This document shows, one piece after another, positions 36,077 to 44,833 of a DNA stretch of 64,000 nucleotides; within the stretch, counting starts at the first letter, position 1, and each line of letters begins with the position of its first letter. Origin of the DNA: Bacteroidota bacterium. GTDB taxonomy: Bacteria > Bacteroidota > Bacteroidia > Bacteroidales > JACABE01. The DNA lies in contig JAPLDQ010000034.1 in assembly GCA_026391675.1 (NCBI GenBank), positions 1-64,000 on the forward strand, given 5' to 3'. Under the pieces are notes generated by a model. It saw only the letters and a program-made list of their open reading frames with translations, ran no database searches and was not told the DNA's origin. Made by a program: the position numbers and the translations under genes.

Positions 36077-38857
36077 ATGAAAATTCAAAAATCCACCATC
36101 TATATCGCAGTGTTTTCAATCATTGCTGTCATTATATTGGGTTCAGCCTATAATTATTACCGCAAGCTAAAACAACCCATAGCGCCTGCAGTTACGGCCA
36201 TTCCACAGGATGCGCTTGTATTTGCTGAATTCAACAATATTGTTGATTGCTGGAACAACAACAATAAATCGAATCAAATTTGGCTGGGCCTGCAAAAAAT
36301 GCCATTTTTCAATAAAGCCAATGCTGATATTTCGTTTATTAACAATATGATTAATTCCAGTTTTGACATCAGAACGATTTTATCTTCCAATAAATCTTAT
36401 TTATCTCTTCATCAAATTAACAGTGATAGTTTAGCTTTGCTTTTTTTATGTAATCTGACGCCAACTTTTGATAATTCCGATATCAAAAAGCTGTTGAAAA
36501 ACGCAGGAATTACAGCTATAAACCATAAAAAATTCAAGGGTGAAAGTATTTATGATGTAAAAGCCAGTCCTTCAGCCCGGTCGTATTATTACAGTATTTA
36601 CAAAGGTGTATTTTTTGGCAGTTTTTGTGAACAACTCATAGAGAAATGCATTCTTCAGCTTGACAACAGAAATTCGTTTATGGATGATGAAAATTTTGCC
36701 TTGCTTAAAACTACAGCCGGTAAAAAGGTGGATGCCAATATCTATATTAATTATTCAAATCTGGCAGCATATTTAAGCGCTTATGCAAACAAAACTTCAG
36801 GTGGAAGTCTGCTGCAATTAGCTGATTTTGCAAGATGGACAGAATTGGATGTTTTTGTAAAAAGCAATCAGTTACTGTTAAATGGCTACACCAATGCAGC
36901 CGGCAAAAAGCCGTCTTATTTAAGTATTTTTGCAGATGAATCAACTCAGGATGTGCAGATAACAAAGATTTTACCTCAAAATACCATCTTATTTTCTGAA
37001 GTTAGTTTTCATAATTTTGCCACCTATGCAGCCAATTATAAAAAATACCTGAAAGAAAATGACAGCCTTGCTTCCTACGAAAAAGAAATTTCCAGCTTAA
37101 ACAGCTTGGCAAAATGCAATGTTTTCGACAATTTTAATCAATGGATGGGCAATGAGTTTGCTGTTGCCATTTTACATGATGATGGCAATATAGCTGAAAA
37201 TACTTTTGTAATTTGCCGCACCACTGACGGTATGCTCGCAGATTCATGTTTACAGGCTTTTTCATATCCCGCACCAGCTGTAATTGATAAGAAAAAGAAT
37301 GATAAAACTGAAAAAACAGATAAAAACAAACTCCAGCTCCCTGTCATGCTGAAATTAATGCTGGGCGGGGCTTGTCCTGTCTTTAGCGAATGCTGGTACG
37401 AAGTTGCCGGCGATTTTGTGATTTTTGCATCCAGCAAAAAAGCATTGAATAATTATAAAGATGCCATCAGTTCAGTTGGCATACTTGCCGCATCGAAGGA
37501 TTACACAGATTATGCAGCCAATATACCCAATAAATCGAATATTTATGCTTACATCAACCTCGATCTGGCGGCACAATACCTGATGACTTTGTTAAAACCT
37601 TCAACCGTAACTAATTTCAGAAGCACATTTCCTGTTTTGCAGGGATTCCAGAAGCTTTCATTACAAATTAGTGCCGATGAAAAGCGGTTTTATACCAGCA
37701 TTAATTTAAAATATAAAGGGAATGACAAAATAAAACCCATTGAAGTGCTTAATCCAGTTGTTAACACCGTAGTTGCACCTGCGGAACCACAAGCTGTTGC
37801 CACAAATGGAAGCAGTCTGGATGCTGAAATGATTGCACAGCCTTATATTGTAAAGAACACAACAGAAAACAACAACAGTATCATAGCTTTTGACGCTTCC
37901 AATAAAATGTATATGCTGACAAAGGATGGCACAGTTAAATGGAAAACAACTATTGATGGCAAGCCAAAAAGTGATGTATTTGAAGTTGATGCGCTGAAAA
38001 ATAATAAGATACAATATCTTTTCAATACCGAAAACAGTATATATCTGGTTGATGCTAAAGGAAATAAAATGGATGGTTTTCCTGTAAAACTAAGTAATAA
38101 AGCAAGTTCAGGCTTATGCCTGATAGATTATGAGAAAAAAAGGGATTATCGTATTGTTTTAGCCTGTAACGACAAACGCCTTTATTCCTACAACATTAAA
38201 GGCGAACTGATTAAAGATTTCAAATCAGCAGCAAGCAGAGAAATAGTGGAAACACCGCCACAACACATTATTTTCGGTGGCAAAGACAATATCATTGTCA
38301 GTGATAAATCAGGAAATATGCAGATACTTGACCGTAAAGGCAACGAACGCCTGAAACTTAAAACCGCTGTTGTTAAAAATCCTGCTTCAAAATTATATTA
38401 TGATGGTAAATATCTGATTACGAATGATAAAAGCAATAAACTGTATTATATTTCTACCGAAGGCAAAGTGGAAACAAAGACATTTAAAAACATAATAGCT
38501 CCATCCTGTTTTGTGTATGAAGATTTTAATAATGATGGTACCAAGGATTTTATTTTTCTGTCGGCCAACGAACTGAAAGTTTGCAAAAAAGACGGAACTA
38601 TCATTTTCAGCTATAAATTTAATGCCAGTGTTTTACCTTTGCTTCAGTTTTTTGCCAATACCAAAAAAGGCAATTTGATGGTAGTTTTAGGGAAGGATAA
38701 TAAACAGATTTATGTTTTCAATAAAAAAGGCCTGATGGATGAATCTGCAGCATTTAAAGGGCAATATTTAACAGACATAGCTCCATTGGCTGATAAAAAC
38801 CAATTAAACCTGGTCAGTGGATTTGGTAATAAATTATTGAAATACACGTTTAAATAA
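36077..38857 (+). CDS. Membrane-anchored large protein with C-terminal beta-propeller-like half
   Basis: A 926-residue protein I cannot name. Residues about 9-28 form a single N-terminal membrane anchor, leaving the rest periplasmic. Residues about 40-560 look like a DUF3352-type region (an opening PQDALVFAEFNN, and FASSKKALNNYKDAI later). From about 600 to the end there are repeated blade-like segments (DGTVKWKTTIDGKPKSD, LACNDKRLYSYNIKGELI, NDGTKDFIFLSANELKVCKKDGTIIFSY) typical of PQQ-like or FG-GAP propellers. A PAP2 phosphatase gene starts 7 bp after the stop, so they are probably one operon. Confidence 0.75.
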   Translation: MKIQKSTIYIAVFSIIAVIILGSAYNYYRKLKQPIAPAVTAIPQDALVFAEFNNIVDCWNNNNKSNQIWLGLQKMPFFNKANADISFINNMINSSFDIRTILSSNKSYLSLHQINSDSLALLFLCNLTPTFDNSDIKKLLKNAGITAINHKKFKGESIYDVKASPSARSYYYSIYKGVFFGSFCEQLIEKCILQLDNRNSFMDDENFALLKTTAGKKVDANIYINYSNLAAYLSAYANKTSGGSLLQLADFARWTELDVFVKSNQLLLNGYTNAAGKKPSYLSIFADESTQDVQITKILPQNTILFSEVSFHNFATYAANYKKYLKENDSLASYEKEISSLNSLAKCNVFDNFNQWMGNEFAVAILHDDGNIAENTFVICRTTDGMLADSCLQAFSYPAPAVIDKKKNDKTEKTDKNKLQLPVMLKLMLGGACPVFSECWYEVAGDFVIFASSKKALNNYKDAISSVGILAASKDYTDYAANIPNKSNIYAYINLDLAAQYLMTLLKPSTVTNFRSTFPVLQGFQKLSLQISADEKRFYTSINLKYKGNDKIKPIEVLNPVVNTVVAPAEPQAVATNGSSLDAEMIAQPYIVKNTTENNNSIIAFDASNKMYMLTKDGTVKWKTTIDGKPKSDVFEVDALKNNKIQYLFNTENSIYLVDAKGNKMDGFPVKLSNKASSGLCLIDYEKKRDYRIVLACNDKRLYSYNIKGELIKDFKSAASREIVETPPQHIIFGGKDNIIVSDKSGNMQILDRKGNERLKLKTAVVKNPASKLYYDGKYLITNDKSNKLYYISTEGKVETKTFKNIIAPSCFVYEDFNNDGTKDFIFLSANELKVCKKDGTIIFSYKFNASVLPLLQFFANTKKGNLMVVLGKDNKQIYVFNKKGLMDESAAFKGQYLTDIAPLADKNQLNLVSGFGNKLLKYTFK

Positions 38858-38864
38858 ATAAAAA

Positions 38865-39449
38865 TTGATAGAAAGTCTCATACATCTGGATAAACAACTG
38901 TTTCTGTTTCTCAACAGCCTGCATAACTCATTTTTTGACATTGTTATGCTGGGTTTGAGCAGTAAAACACTATGGATACCCATGTATGCTTACTTTTTAT
39001 ACCTCATCATAAAACAATATAAAAAACAAAGCTGGATTATTATTCCAGTAATTATTTTGAGTGTTGCTTTAGCTGATTCATTATCGGTGGTAATGTTCAA
39101 GAATGTATTTATGCGCTTACGGCCTTCGCACAATCCTGCGTTTGAAGGAATAATCCATATTGTAAACGGCTATAAAGGCGGCGATTATGGCTTTGTTTCA
39201 TCCCATGCAGCCAATACATTTGCTTTAGCTATCTCATTAATGCATTTTTTAAAATTAAAATTCCGCCTTTTCCCAGTCTTTATTATAAGTTGGGCTGCAC
39301 TGGTAAGTTACAGCCGCATCTATCTGGGTGTGCATTACCCTGCAGATGTATTGTGCGGCGCATTATTCGGCAGTTTGATTGCCTTTATATTATTAAAATT
39401 GTATGCTTATCTGATGAATCGTCAGCAAGCTGAAACCAGAATAAAATAG
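38865..39449 (+). CDS. PAP2-family phosphatase
   Basis: A 194-residue integral membrane phosphatase. The three motifs are complete: KNVFMRLRP (K79, R86, P87), SSHA (H114) and SRIYLGVHYPAD (R151, H157, D161). Several hydrophobic helices surround them. Such enzymes dephosphorylate lipid phosphates, for example undecaprenyl pyrophosphate or phosphatidylglycerophosphate; which one is unclear. The frame starts at a TTG that lies directly after the previous gene; no ATG alternative keeps the first helix. Confidence 0.9.
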   Translation: MIESLIHLDKQLFLFLNSLHNSFFDIVMLGLSSKTLWIPMYAYFLYLIIKQYKKQSWIIIPVIILSVALADSLSVVMFKNVFMRLRPSHNPAFEGIIHIVNGYKGGDYGFVSSHAANTFALAISLMHFLKLKFRLFPVFIISWAALVSYSRIYLGVHYPADVLCGALFGSLIAFILLKLYAYLMNRQQAETRIK

Positions 39450-39811
39450 AGATTTTTATGTCGTTATTTTAAAAGGAGATTTTATCAAAAGTCTTTGTGA
39501 AACTCTAAATTTTCTTTGTGTAACTCTGTGCAAATTATTAAATATTTATTACACAGAGAATTAATGAGAAGTCACAGAGTTACACAGAGGTTGATATGCA
39601 AGTAAATTAAACTTTTGAGACAGCCTATTTAGGAGAAGTCGGTATAGAATTTTTCGTTCTTTTTTTTCATGAAAAAAGAACATAAAAAATATTAAGTAAG
39701 TCCTAAAGAATTATGCTTAATCCTGAGCATTTCGTTTGTTTCCAAGAAATATGCAGATAAACAAGGGTTTTAGTCCAAATCCTAAATATTTACCTTGTCA
39801 ATAGATAATTT
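39450..39811. other. Gene-free 362-bp segment with a dispersed repeat and a palindrome
   Basis: It contains copy 1 of the element of about 110 bp (39514-39625) and an AT-rich palindrome GTTCTTTT...AAAAGAAC at 39656-39681 that could act as a weak terminator. I see no gene. Confidence 0.6.
39514..39625. repeat. Dispersed intergenic repeat, copy 1
   Basis: Shares a 46-bp block with one mismatch (39553-39598) with copy 2, plus weaker similarity on both sides (ACTCTGTG before; CTTTTGAGA.AGCC after). Inner arms TTGTGTAACTCTGTG and CACAGAGTTACACA pair, so it can form a long hairpin. Confidence 0.75.
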
Positions 39812-40975
39812 CTAAAATAAAAAGCTAAGCATAAGTCCGGCAGCAATGGCACTTCCGATAAGTCCGGCAACATTTGGACCCATTGCATGCATCAATAAAT
39901 GATTGGTTTTATCGTATTCCAACCCAATAAGCTGCGAAACCCTGGCGCTGTTCGGAACAGCAGATACACCTGCATTACCGATCAACGGATTCATCTTATT
40001 TTCTTTTCTCAAAAACAGATTAATAATTTTCACAAACATTACGCCTCCAATAGTGGCAATTATAAATGCAGCGGCACCTATTGCCAGAATTCCTAATGAT
40101 TTTAATGAAAAGAATGTTGTGGCCTGTGTGCATGCACCCAGGGTTAATCCTATCAGAATTGTAACAATATCAATAAGAGGACCTTTTACGGTATCAGCCA
40201 GCCTTTTGGTAACAGTACTTTCCTTGAGTAAATTACCAAAGAAAAGCATTCCTAATAAGGGCAAACTGGCAGGAACCAAAAATGTGGTAAGCAACAATCC
40301 AACAATCGGAAACAATATTTTTTCCTGTTTAGAAACCTGACGCGGTGGCTTCATCCTGATGAGTCTTTCTTTTTTAGTAGTAAGCAATCGCATAACAGGA
40401 GGCTGAATAAGCGGAACCAATGCCATATAGGCATAAGCCGAAATAGCTATTGCTCCTAAAAGCTCCGGGGCTAATTTTGATGCAAGAAAAATAGAAGTAG
40501 GACCGTCAGCAGCACCAATAATACCTATTGCACCGGATTCTACTGGCGTAAATCCAAAAAACAATGCAGCGGCATATGCAGCAAAAATACCTATTTGAGC
40601 AGCTACACCAATCAATATTAATTTGGGATTTGATATCAATGCCGAAAAATCCGTCATTGCACCGATGCCCAGAAATATCAGAGAAGGATAAATGCCATGA
40701 ATTAAGCCGGAATAGAGATAATTCATAACACTTCCGCTTTCAAAGATTCCAATTTTTAAACCGGGGAAAAAAGGAATATTACCAACCAAAATACCAAAAC
40801 CAATCGGAATCAGCAGCATAGGCTCATATTCCTTAACAATGGCAAGAAAAATAAGGGCCAGCCCGATTACAATCATTACAAGGTGACCCGGTGTTAAGTT
40901 AGCAAAGGCTGTATATTGAAAGAACTGCTGTAAGTGTTCCGTCAGAAAACTTATAAAATCATGAGATTCCTGCAT
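39812..40975 (-). CDS. mmdB: Sodium-translocating decarboxylase beta subunit (MmdB/OadB)
   Basis: A 387-residue integral membrane subunit with about nine to ten hydrophobic helices. It matches the OadB/MmdB/GcdB family that decarboxylates carboxybiotin and exports Na+. Conserved segments seen are GAADGPTSIFLASKLAP, SAYAYMALVPLIQPPVMRLLT and NPLIGNAGVSAVPNSARV. It is the last gene of the mce-mmdA-oadG-carrier-mmdB operon, 4 bp after the carrier gene, which identifies the substrate as methylmalonyl-CoA rather than oxaloacetate. Confidence 0.94.
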   Translation of the reverse strand: MQESHDFISFLTEHLQQFFQYTAFANLTPGHLVMIVIGLALIFLAIVKEYEPMLLIPIGFGILVGNIPFFPGLKIGIFESGSVMNYLYSGLIHGIYPSLIFLGIGAMTDFSALISNPKLILIGVAAQIGIFAAYAAALFFGFTPVESGAIGIIGAADGPTSIFLASKLAPELLGAIAISAYAYMALVPLIQPPVMRLLTTKKERLIRMKPPRQVSKQEKILFPIVGLLLTTFLVPASLPLLGMLFFGNLLKESTVTKRLADTVKGPLIDIVTILIGLTLGACTQATTFFSLKSLGILAIGAAAFIIATIGGVMFVKIINLFLRKENKMNPLIGNAGVSAVPNSARVSQLIGLEYDKTNHLLMHAMGPNVAGLIGSAIAAGLMLSFLF

Positions 40976-40979
40976 AATG

Positions 40980-41423
40980 CTATTCTCCTATTATGATTAA
41001 AATGTCACCTTCCATAACATTATCGCCCTTGGCAACTTTTATGGCAACAACTTTTCCGTCCTTATCAGATTCAATGTTATTTTCCATCTTCATTGCTTCC
41101 AGTGTTATAACTTTTTGTCCGGATTTTACCTGATCTCCTTCCTTAACATAAATATCAAGGATTACACCAGGCAGTGGTGATTTAATATTTCCTCCTCCTT
41201 TAGGTGAAGAAGGACTACTTGTTTTTGCAACAGAAGGATGTGAATCTGTTGATGGTATTGAAACAGAACGCATCAGTTTTGGAGTTTTACTTTGCTTGAT
41301 TTCTCTGTCCAACACAACTTCATAAGGTGTGCCGTTAACTTCAATCTGAGCAATATTATCCTCAACATCATTAATATCAACTTCATATTGATTGCCACTT
41401 ATGGTGAATTTAAATTTTTTCAT
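40980..41423 (-). CDS. mmdC: Biotin carboxyl carrier subunit of the decarboxylase
   Basis: A 147-residue biotinyl-domain protein. The biotinylation motif is EAMKMEN with K112 as the acceptor lysine, in a standard biotinyl fold (about residues 78-147). A Pro/Ser/Gly-rich linker (about 50-78) joins it to an N-terminal beta domain. It would carry CO2 from MmdA to MmdB. Confidence 0.94.
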   Translation of the reverse strand: MKKFKFTISGNQYEVDINDVEDNIAQIEVNGTPYEVVLDREIKQSKTPKLMRSVSIPSTDSHPSVAKTSSPSSPKGGGNIKSPLPGVILDIYVKEGDQVKSGQKVITLEAMKMENNIESDKDGKVVAIKVAKGDNVMEGDILIIIGE

Positions 41424-41449
41424 TTTTAATTTTATTTAGGCTTAATAAA

Positions 41450-41968
41450 TTAATTATCATTATGTCTATGGCGTATACCATAAATTTTTGAACTCCAGGG
41501 AGAATATGTTCTTGCAACTTTTTCCATGGTAATAATGGTTCTTTCTTCATCATGAAATTGTGACTGATATAAATGCAATGCCATGGCTATCGCAGCAAAA
41601 ACTTCACCGGATTCATTTTCATTAATTTTAGCTGCTTCTTCTGTTTTTCCCTGTTTTTGTAATGATTTTTTTCTTGTACCGGATGTATGTAAATGTCCTA
41701 TAATTTTGAAAATTAAATATAGAAAAATTAAAGCGACAAAAACTATAGCCATTACTATTATAGTCATACCGAAACCTAACGGATCTGATGTTGCAAAATC
41801 ATTTGCTGCATTTGGCTTTTCAGATGCGGCTGTTGTAATTATTGTTTTCTCAATCAATACAACAGAATCTTTTTTAATAACATTGGTTTTTTCAACTGCA
41901 TAAACATTTGACATTAAAGCTATTAAAACTGCTACGATTAATGCTGTATACAATTTTCTTTTATTCAT
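41450..41968 (-). CDS. mmdD: OadG-like small membrane subunit of the decarboxylase
   Basis: A 172-residue protein with an N-terminal signal-like hydrophobic segment and one strong membrane helix (about residues 67-90, FGMTIIVMAIVFVALIFLYLIF). The cytoplasmic tail contains the GEVFAAIAMALHLYQ segment found in Bacteroidota OadG-family proteins and ends in a His-rich tip (YGIRHRHNDN), a possible metal-binding element. It is longer than the usual OadG of about 85 residues. Placement between mmdA and the carrier supports the call. Confidence 0.8.
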   Translation of the reverse strand: MNKRKLYTALIVAVLIALMSNVYAVEKTNVIKKDSVVLIEKTIITTAASEKPNAANDFATSDPLGFGMTIIVMAIVFVALIFLYLIFKIIGHLHTSGTRKKSLQKQGKTEEAAKINENESGEVFAAIAMALHLYQSQFHDEERTIITMEKVARTYSPWSSKIYGIRHRHNDN

Positions 41969-42000
41969 TATTGTATAATTTTAATATTGATATGTAATGG

Positions 42001-43560
42001 TTATAAAGGTAAATTATCATGTTTTTTGGGTGGATTTACATCCTTTTTGGTTGCCAGGGATTGTAAAGCCCGTATAACCCTGAAACGTGTATTGCGGGGT
42101 TCAATTACATCATCTATGTATCCATATTTAGCTGCATTGTAAGGATTTGCAAATTTGTCCTTATACTCTTCCTCATTTTTACGGATAAATTCAGCTCTTT
42201 CCTTCTCATCTTCAATTGCAGCAATTTGCTTGGATTTCAATACTTCAATGGCACCTTTTGGTCCCATAACAGCAATTTCTGCAGTAGGCCAGGCATAATT
42301 GATGTCGCCACGCAGATGTTTTGAACTCATTACATCATAAGCTCCACCATAGGCTTTGCGTAATATAACTGTAATTTTAGGAACTGTTGCTTCACCATAG
42401 GCATACAATAATTTGGCACCATTGCTGATGATTCCGCCATATTCCTGGGCTGTTCCCGGGAGGAAACCCGGAACATCCACCAGGGTTAAGATAGGGATAT
42501 TAAATGCATCGCAGAATCTAACAAATCTGGCTGCTTTACGTGAAGCATTAATATCGAGTACACCAGCAAGATAACTTGGCTGATTGGCCACAATACCAAC
42601 TGATACACCATTAAATCTGGCATAACCGATTACAATATTCTGGGCAAAATTCCGGTGAATTTCAACAAATTCATTATAATCGGAAATGGCATGAATTACA
42701 TCTTTTACATCGTAAGGTTTATTGGGATTTTCAGGAATTATATAATTCAAAGTGTCTTCCAGCCGATGGATAGGGTCATCACAGGGAGCCAATGGTGCTT
42801 CTTCCAGATTATTCTGTGGTAAATAACTCAGCAGTTTACGTATCATCAGTATACCTTCCTGTTCATCTTCTGTTACAAAATGAGTTACGCCTGATTTTGA
42901 ACCATGTACAGAAGCTCCACCCAGTTCATCTTCGGTAACCACTTCGCCGGTAACGGTTTTAACAACTTTTGGACCGGTAACAAACATATAACTGTTCTTC
43001 TTGGTCATAAAAATAAAATCCGTTAAAGCAGGAGAATAAACAGCTCCTCCGGCACAGGGTCCGAAAATGGCAGAAATCTGAGGAATAACACCTGATGCCA
43101 TTATGTTGCGCTGAAATATTTCGGCATAACCGCCCAGGCTCTTCACACCTTCCTGAATACGGGCTCCGCCACTGTCATTAATTCCAATAACAGGTGCACC
43201 TACTTTCATGGCTTTATCCAGTAATTTACATATTTTTTGCGCATAAGCTTCTGATAATGAACCGCCAAAAACAGTAAAATCCTGCGAAAAAACATAAACC
43301 AGTCTTCCGTCTATGGTTCCGTATCCGGTAACCACACCATCAGACATATAGCTTTCGTTTTCAAGGCCAAAATCATGACAATTATGTGTAACAAACATAT
43401 CAAATTCTTCGAAACTTCCTTCATCCAGCAACATATCAATGCGCTCTCTTGCTGTAAATTTTCCTTTTTTATGCTGGGAATCAATCCGCTTTTGACCGCC
43501 TCCCAATTTTGCCAGCACTCTTTTGTCGAGTAGTTCTTTTATTTTATCCTCAATAGCCAT
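42001..43560 (-). CDS. mmdA: Methylmalonyl-CoA decarboxylase alpha / acyl-CoA carboxylase beta chain
   Basis: A 519-residue carboxyltransferase with two crotonase-like halves. Visible are [49 protein letters not shown] in the N-half and [23 protein letters not shown] and [15 protein letters not shown] in the C-half. By itself it could be a propionyl-CoA carboxylase beta chain, but the adjoining mmdB, oadG-like and carrier genes and the lack of a biotin carboxylase gene point to the decarboxylase. It sits 16 bp downstream of mce. Confidence 0.94.
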   Translation of the reverse strand: MAIEDKIKELLDKRVLAKLGGGQKRIDSQHKKGKFTARERIDMLLDEGSFEEFDMFVTHNCHDFGLENESYMSDGVVTGYGTIDGRLVYVFSQDFTVFGGSLSEAYAQKICKLLDKAMKVGAPVIGINDSGGARIQEGVKSLGGYAEIFQRNIMASGVIPQISAIFGPCAGGAVYSPALTDFIFMTKKNSYMFVTGPKVVKTVTGEVVTEDELGGASVHGSKSGVTHFVTEDEQEGILMIRKLLSYLPQNNLEEAPLAPCDDPIHRLEDTLNYIIPENPNKPYDVKDVIHAISDYNEFVEIHRNFAQNIVIGYARFNGVSVGIVANQPSYLAGVLDINASRKAARFVRFCDAFNIPILTLVDVPGFLPGTAQEYGGIISNGAKLLYAYGEATVPKITVILRKAYGGAYDVMSSKHLRGDINYAWPTAEIAVMGPKGAIEVLKSKQIAAIEDEKERAEFIRKNEEEYKDKFANPYNAAKYGYIDDVIEPRNTRFRVIRALQSLATKKDVNPPKKHDNLPL

Positions 43561-43576
43561 CGGTAATAGTATAATG

Positions 43577-43990
43577 TTATTTATTGTTTTTATTCTCGCA
43601 TAATTCTGTTAAAACGCCAAAAGTTGATTTGGGATGCAAAAAAGCAATATCCAAACCTTCAGCACCTTTTCTCGGTAACTTATCAATTAACTGTATCCCT
43701 TTTGATTCCGTTTCTTCAAGGGCGTTTTCAAGGTTTTTTACTGCAAAGGCAAGGTGATGAATTCCTTCACCTTTCTTTTCAATAAATTTGCCGATAGGCC
43801 CTTCTGCATCTGTTGATTCAAGTAATTCTATCTTGGTTTGACCTACCATAAAAAAAGCAGTTTTTACTTTTTGTTCTTTTACTTCTTCAACTGCATAACA
43901 GCGTAGTCCGAATACAGATTCATAATATGAAATTGCTGCATCAAGGTTTTTAACGGCTATGCCAATGTGCTCAATGTGTGTTAGTTCCAT
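43577..43990 (-). CDS. mce: Methylmalonyl-CoA epimerase
   Basis: A 137-residue VOC-fold enzyme that interconverts (R)- and (S)-methylmalonyl-CoA. Metal-ligand candidates are H8 (IEHIGIAV), the histidine in GIHHLAF (78/79) and E129 (VLTELCE). Gene order with mmdA and mmdB is typical of the succinate-propionate pathway. First gene of the operon. Confidence 0.95.
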   Translation of the reverse strand: MELTHIEHIGIAVKNLDAAISYYESVFGLRCYAVEEVKEQKVKTAFFMVGQTKIELLESTDAEGPIGKFIEKKGEGIHHLAFAVKNLENALEETESKGIQLIDKLPRKGAEGLDIAFLHPKSTFGVLTELCENKNNK

Positions 43991-44029
43991 TTTATTTATG
44001 TTTTTTTGATTTTATTGTTAATTAATTCA

Positions 44030-44037
44030 CAAAAGTA
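44030..44037 (-). promoter_or_regulatory. Candidate -7 box (TACTTTTG) for the mce-mmd operon
   Basis: A TAnnTTTG match on the minus strand 39 bp before the mce ATG; the -33 region lacks a clear TTTG. Confidence 0.35.
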
Positions 44038-44083
44038 ATTTTTTTTTTAATATTAAATATTAGTTTTTTGCTTTAATTTTAAA

Positions 44084-44091
44084 TAAATTTG
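44084..44091 (+). promoter_or_regulatory. Candidate -7 box (TAAATTTG) for the DUF2231 gene
   Basis: A TAnnTTTG match 43 bp before the ATG, with a TTG only 13 bp upstream (shorter than usual). Confidence 0.3.
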
Positions 44092-44134
44092 TAAAGAAAT
44101 ATTATCAGAACGAAATATTAATAAAATTATAATT

Positions 44135-44563
44135 ATGTTCGATACAAATCACTTCCATCCAATGTTCGTTCATTTTCCAATTGCATTAATAACAGTAGGA
44201 TTTTTAGCAGACGTTTTATATTTGGTTTTCAAAAAAGAACATTGTTTATCAAAAACAGGATTTTACCTAATGGCATTAGGTGCATTAGCTGCAATTGCTG
44301 CTGTTTTTACCGGTGAATTTTTCACTTCAGATTTACAGGGAGAAGCGGGAAAAATACAGGACAAACATGAATTATTTGCCCAGATAACAATGTATGTAAT
44401 TATAGTGGCTACTGCTTTGCGGGTTTATTTTACAGCTATCAAAAAAGATGAGACCAAGTTTAAATGGCTGATTTTTGTAATGTATGCCATTGCAATGATT
44501 TCGGTGAGCATAACCGGGTATTTAGGCGGTACTTTGGTATATAATCATTTAATCCATATATAA
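44135..44563 (+). CDS. DUF2231 membrane protein
   Basis: A 142-residue protein with four hydrophobic helices. The N-terminus has the HPMFVHFPIALI motif that characterises DUF2231, including the paired histidines that could bind a metal or haem. A KHELFAQITM segment lies in the middle loop. Function unknown. It ends in front of a strong terminator. Confidence 0.82.
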   Translation: MFDTNHFHPMFVHFPIALITVGFLADVLYLVFKKEHCLSKTGFYLMALGALAAIAAVFTGEFFTSDLQGEAGKIQDKHELFAQITMYVIIVATALRVYFTAIKKDETKFKWLIFVMYAIAMISVSITGYLGGTLVYNHLIHI

Positions 44564-44583
44564 AATTCATATTTAATTTCAAT

Positions 44584-44622
44584 ACTTAAAAGGCAGAATT
44601 AAATTAATTCTGCTTTTTAAGT
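44584..44622 (+). terminator. Terminator after the DUF2231 gene
   Basis: A 17-bp stem, arms ACTTAAAAGGCAGAATT and its complement with one G-T pair, and an AAATT loop. The T-run lies within the 3' arm, so it can also act on the other strand. Confidence 0.75.
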
Positions 44623-44833
44623 ATATGCTTGATGCTATCTCAAAGAGAAACAAATATCTAGAATATTTTTCCGAAACTTATCAACAATGCCGAAAACCGA
44701 ATGGCTTTTTTAGTATTTTTACCAAAGCCGAATAAAACCATTTTAAAAAATTAATCTTCTGAATTTCAAAATTTTAATTTTTTATTCAATAAAATTTCGC
44801 TGTCTTTTTCAATCAATTTATCAAAACTGAATA

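Noticed and set aside
42001-43560. mmdA called as propionyl-CoA carboxylase beta chain
   Set aside because: The operon has mmdB and an OadG-like subunit and no biotin carboxylase, which fits the decarboxylase.
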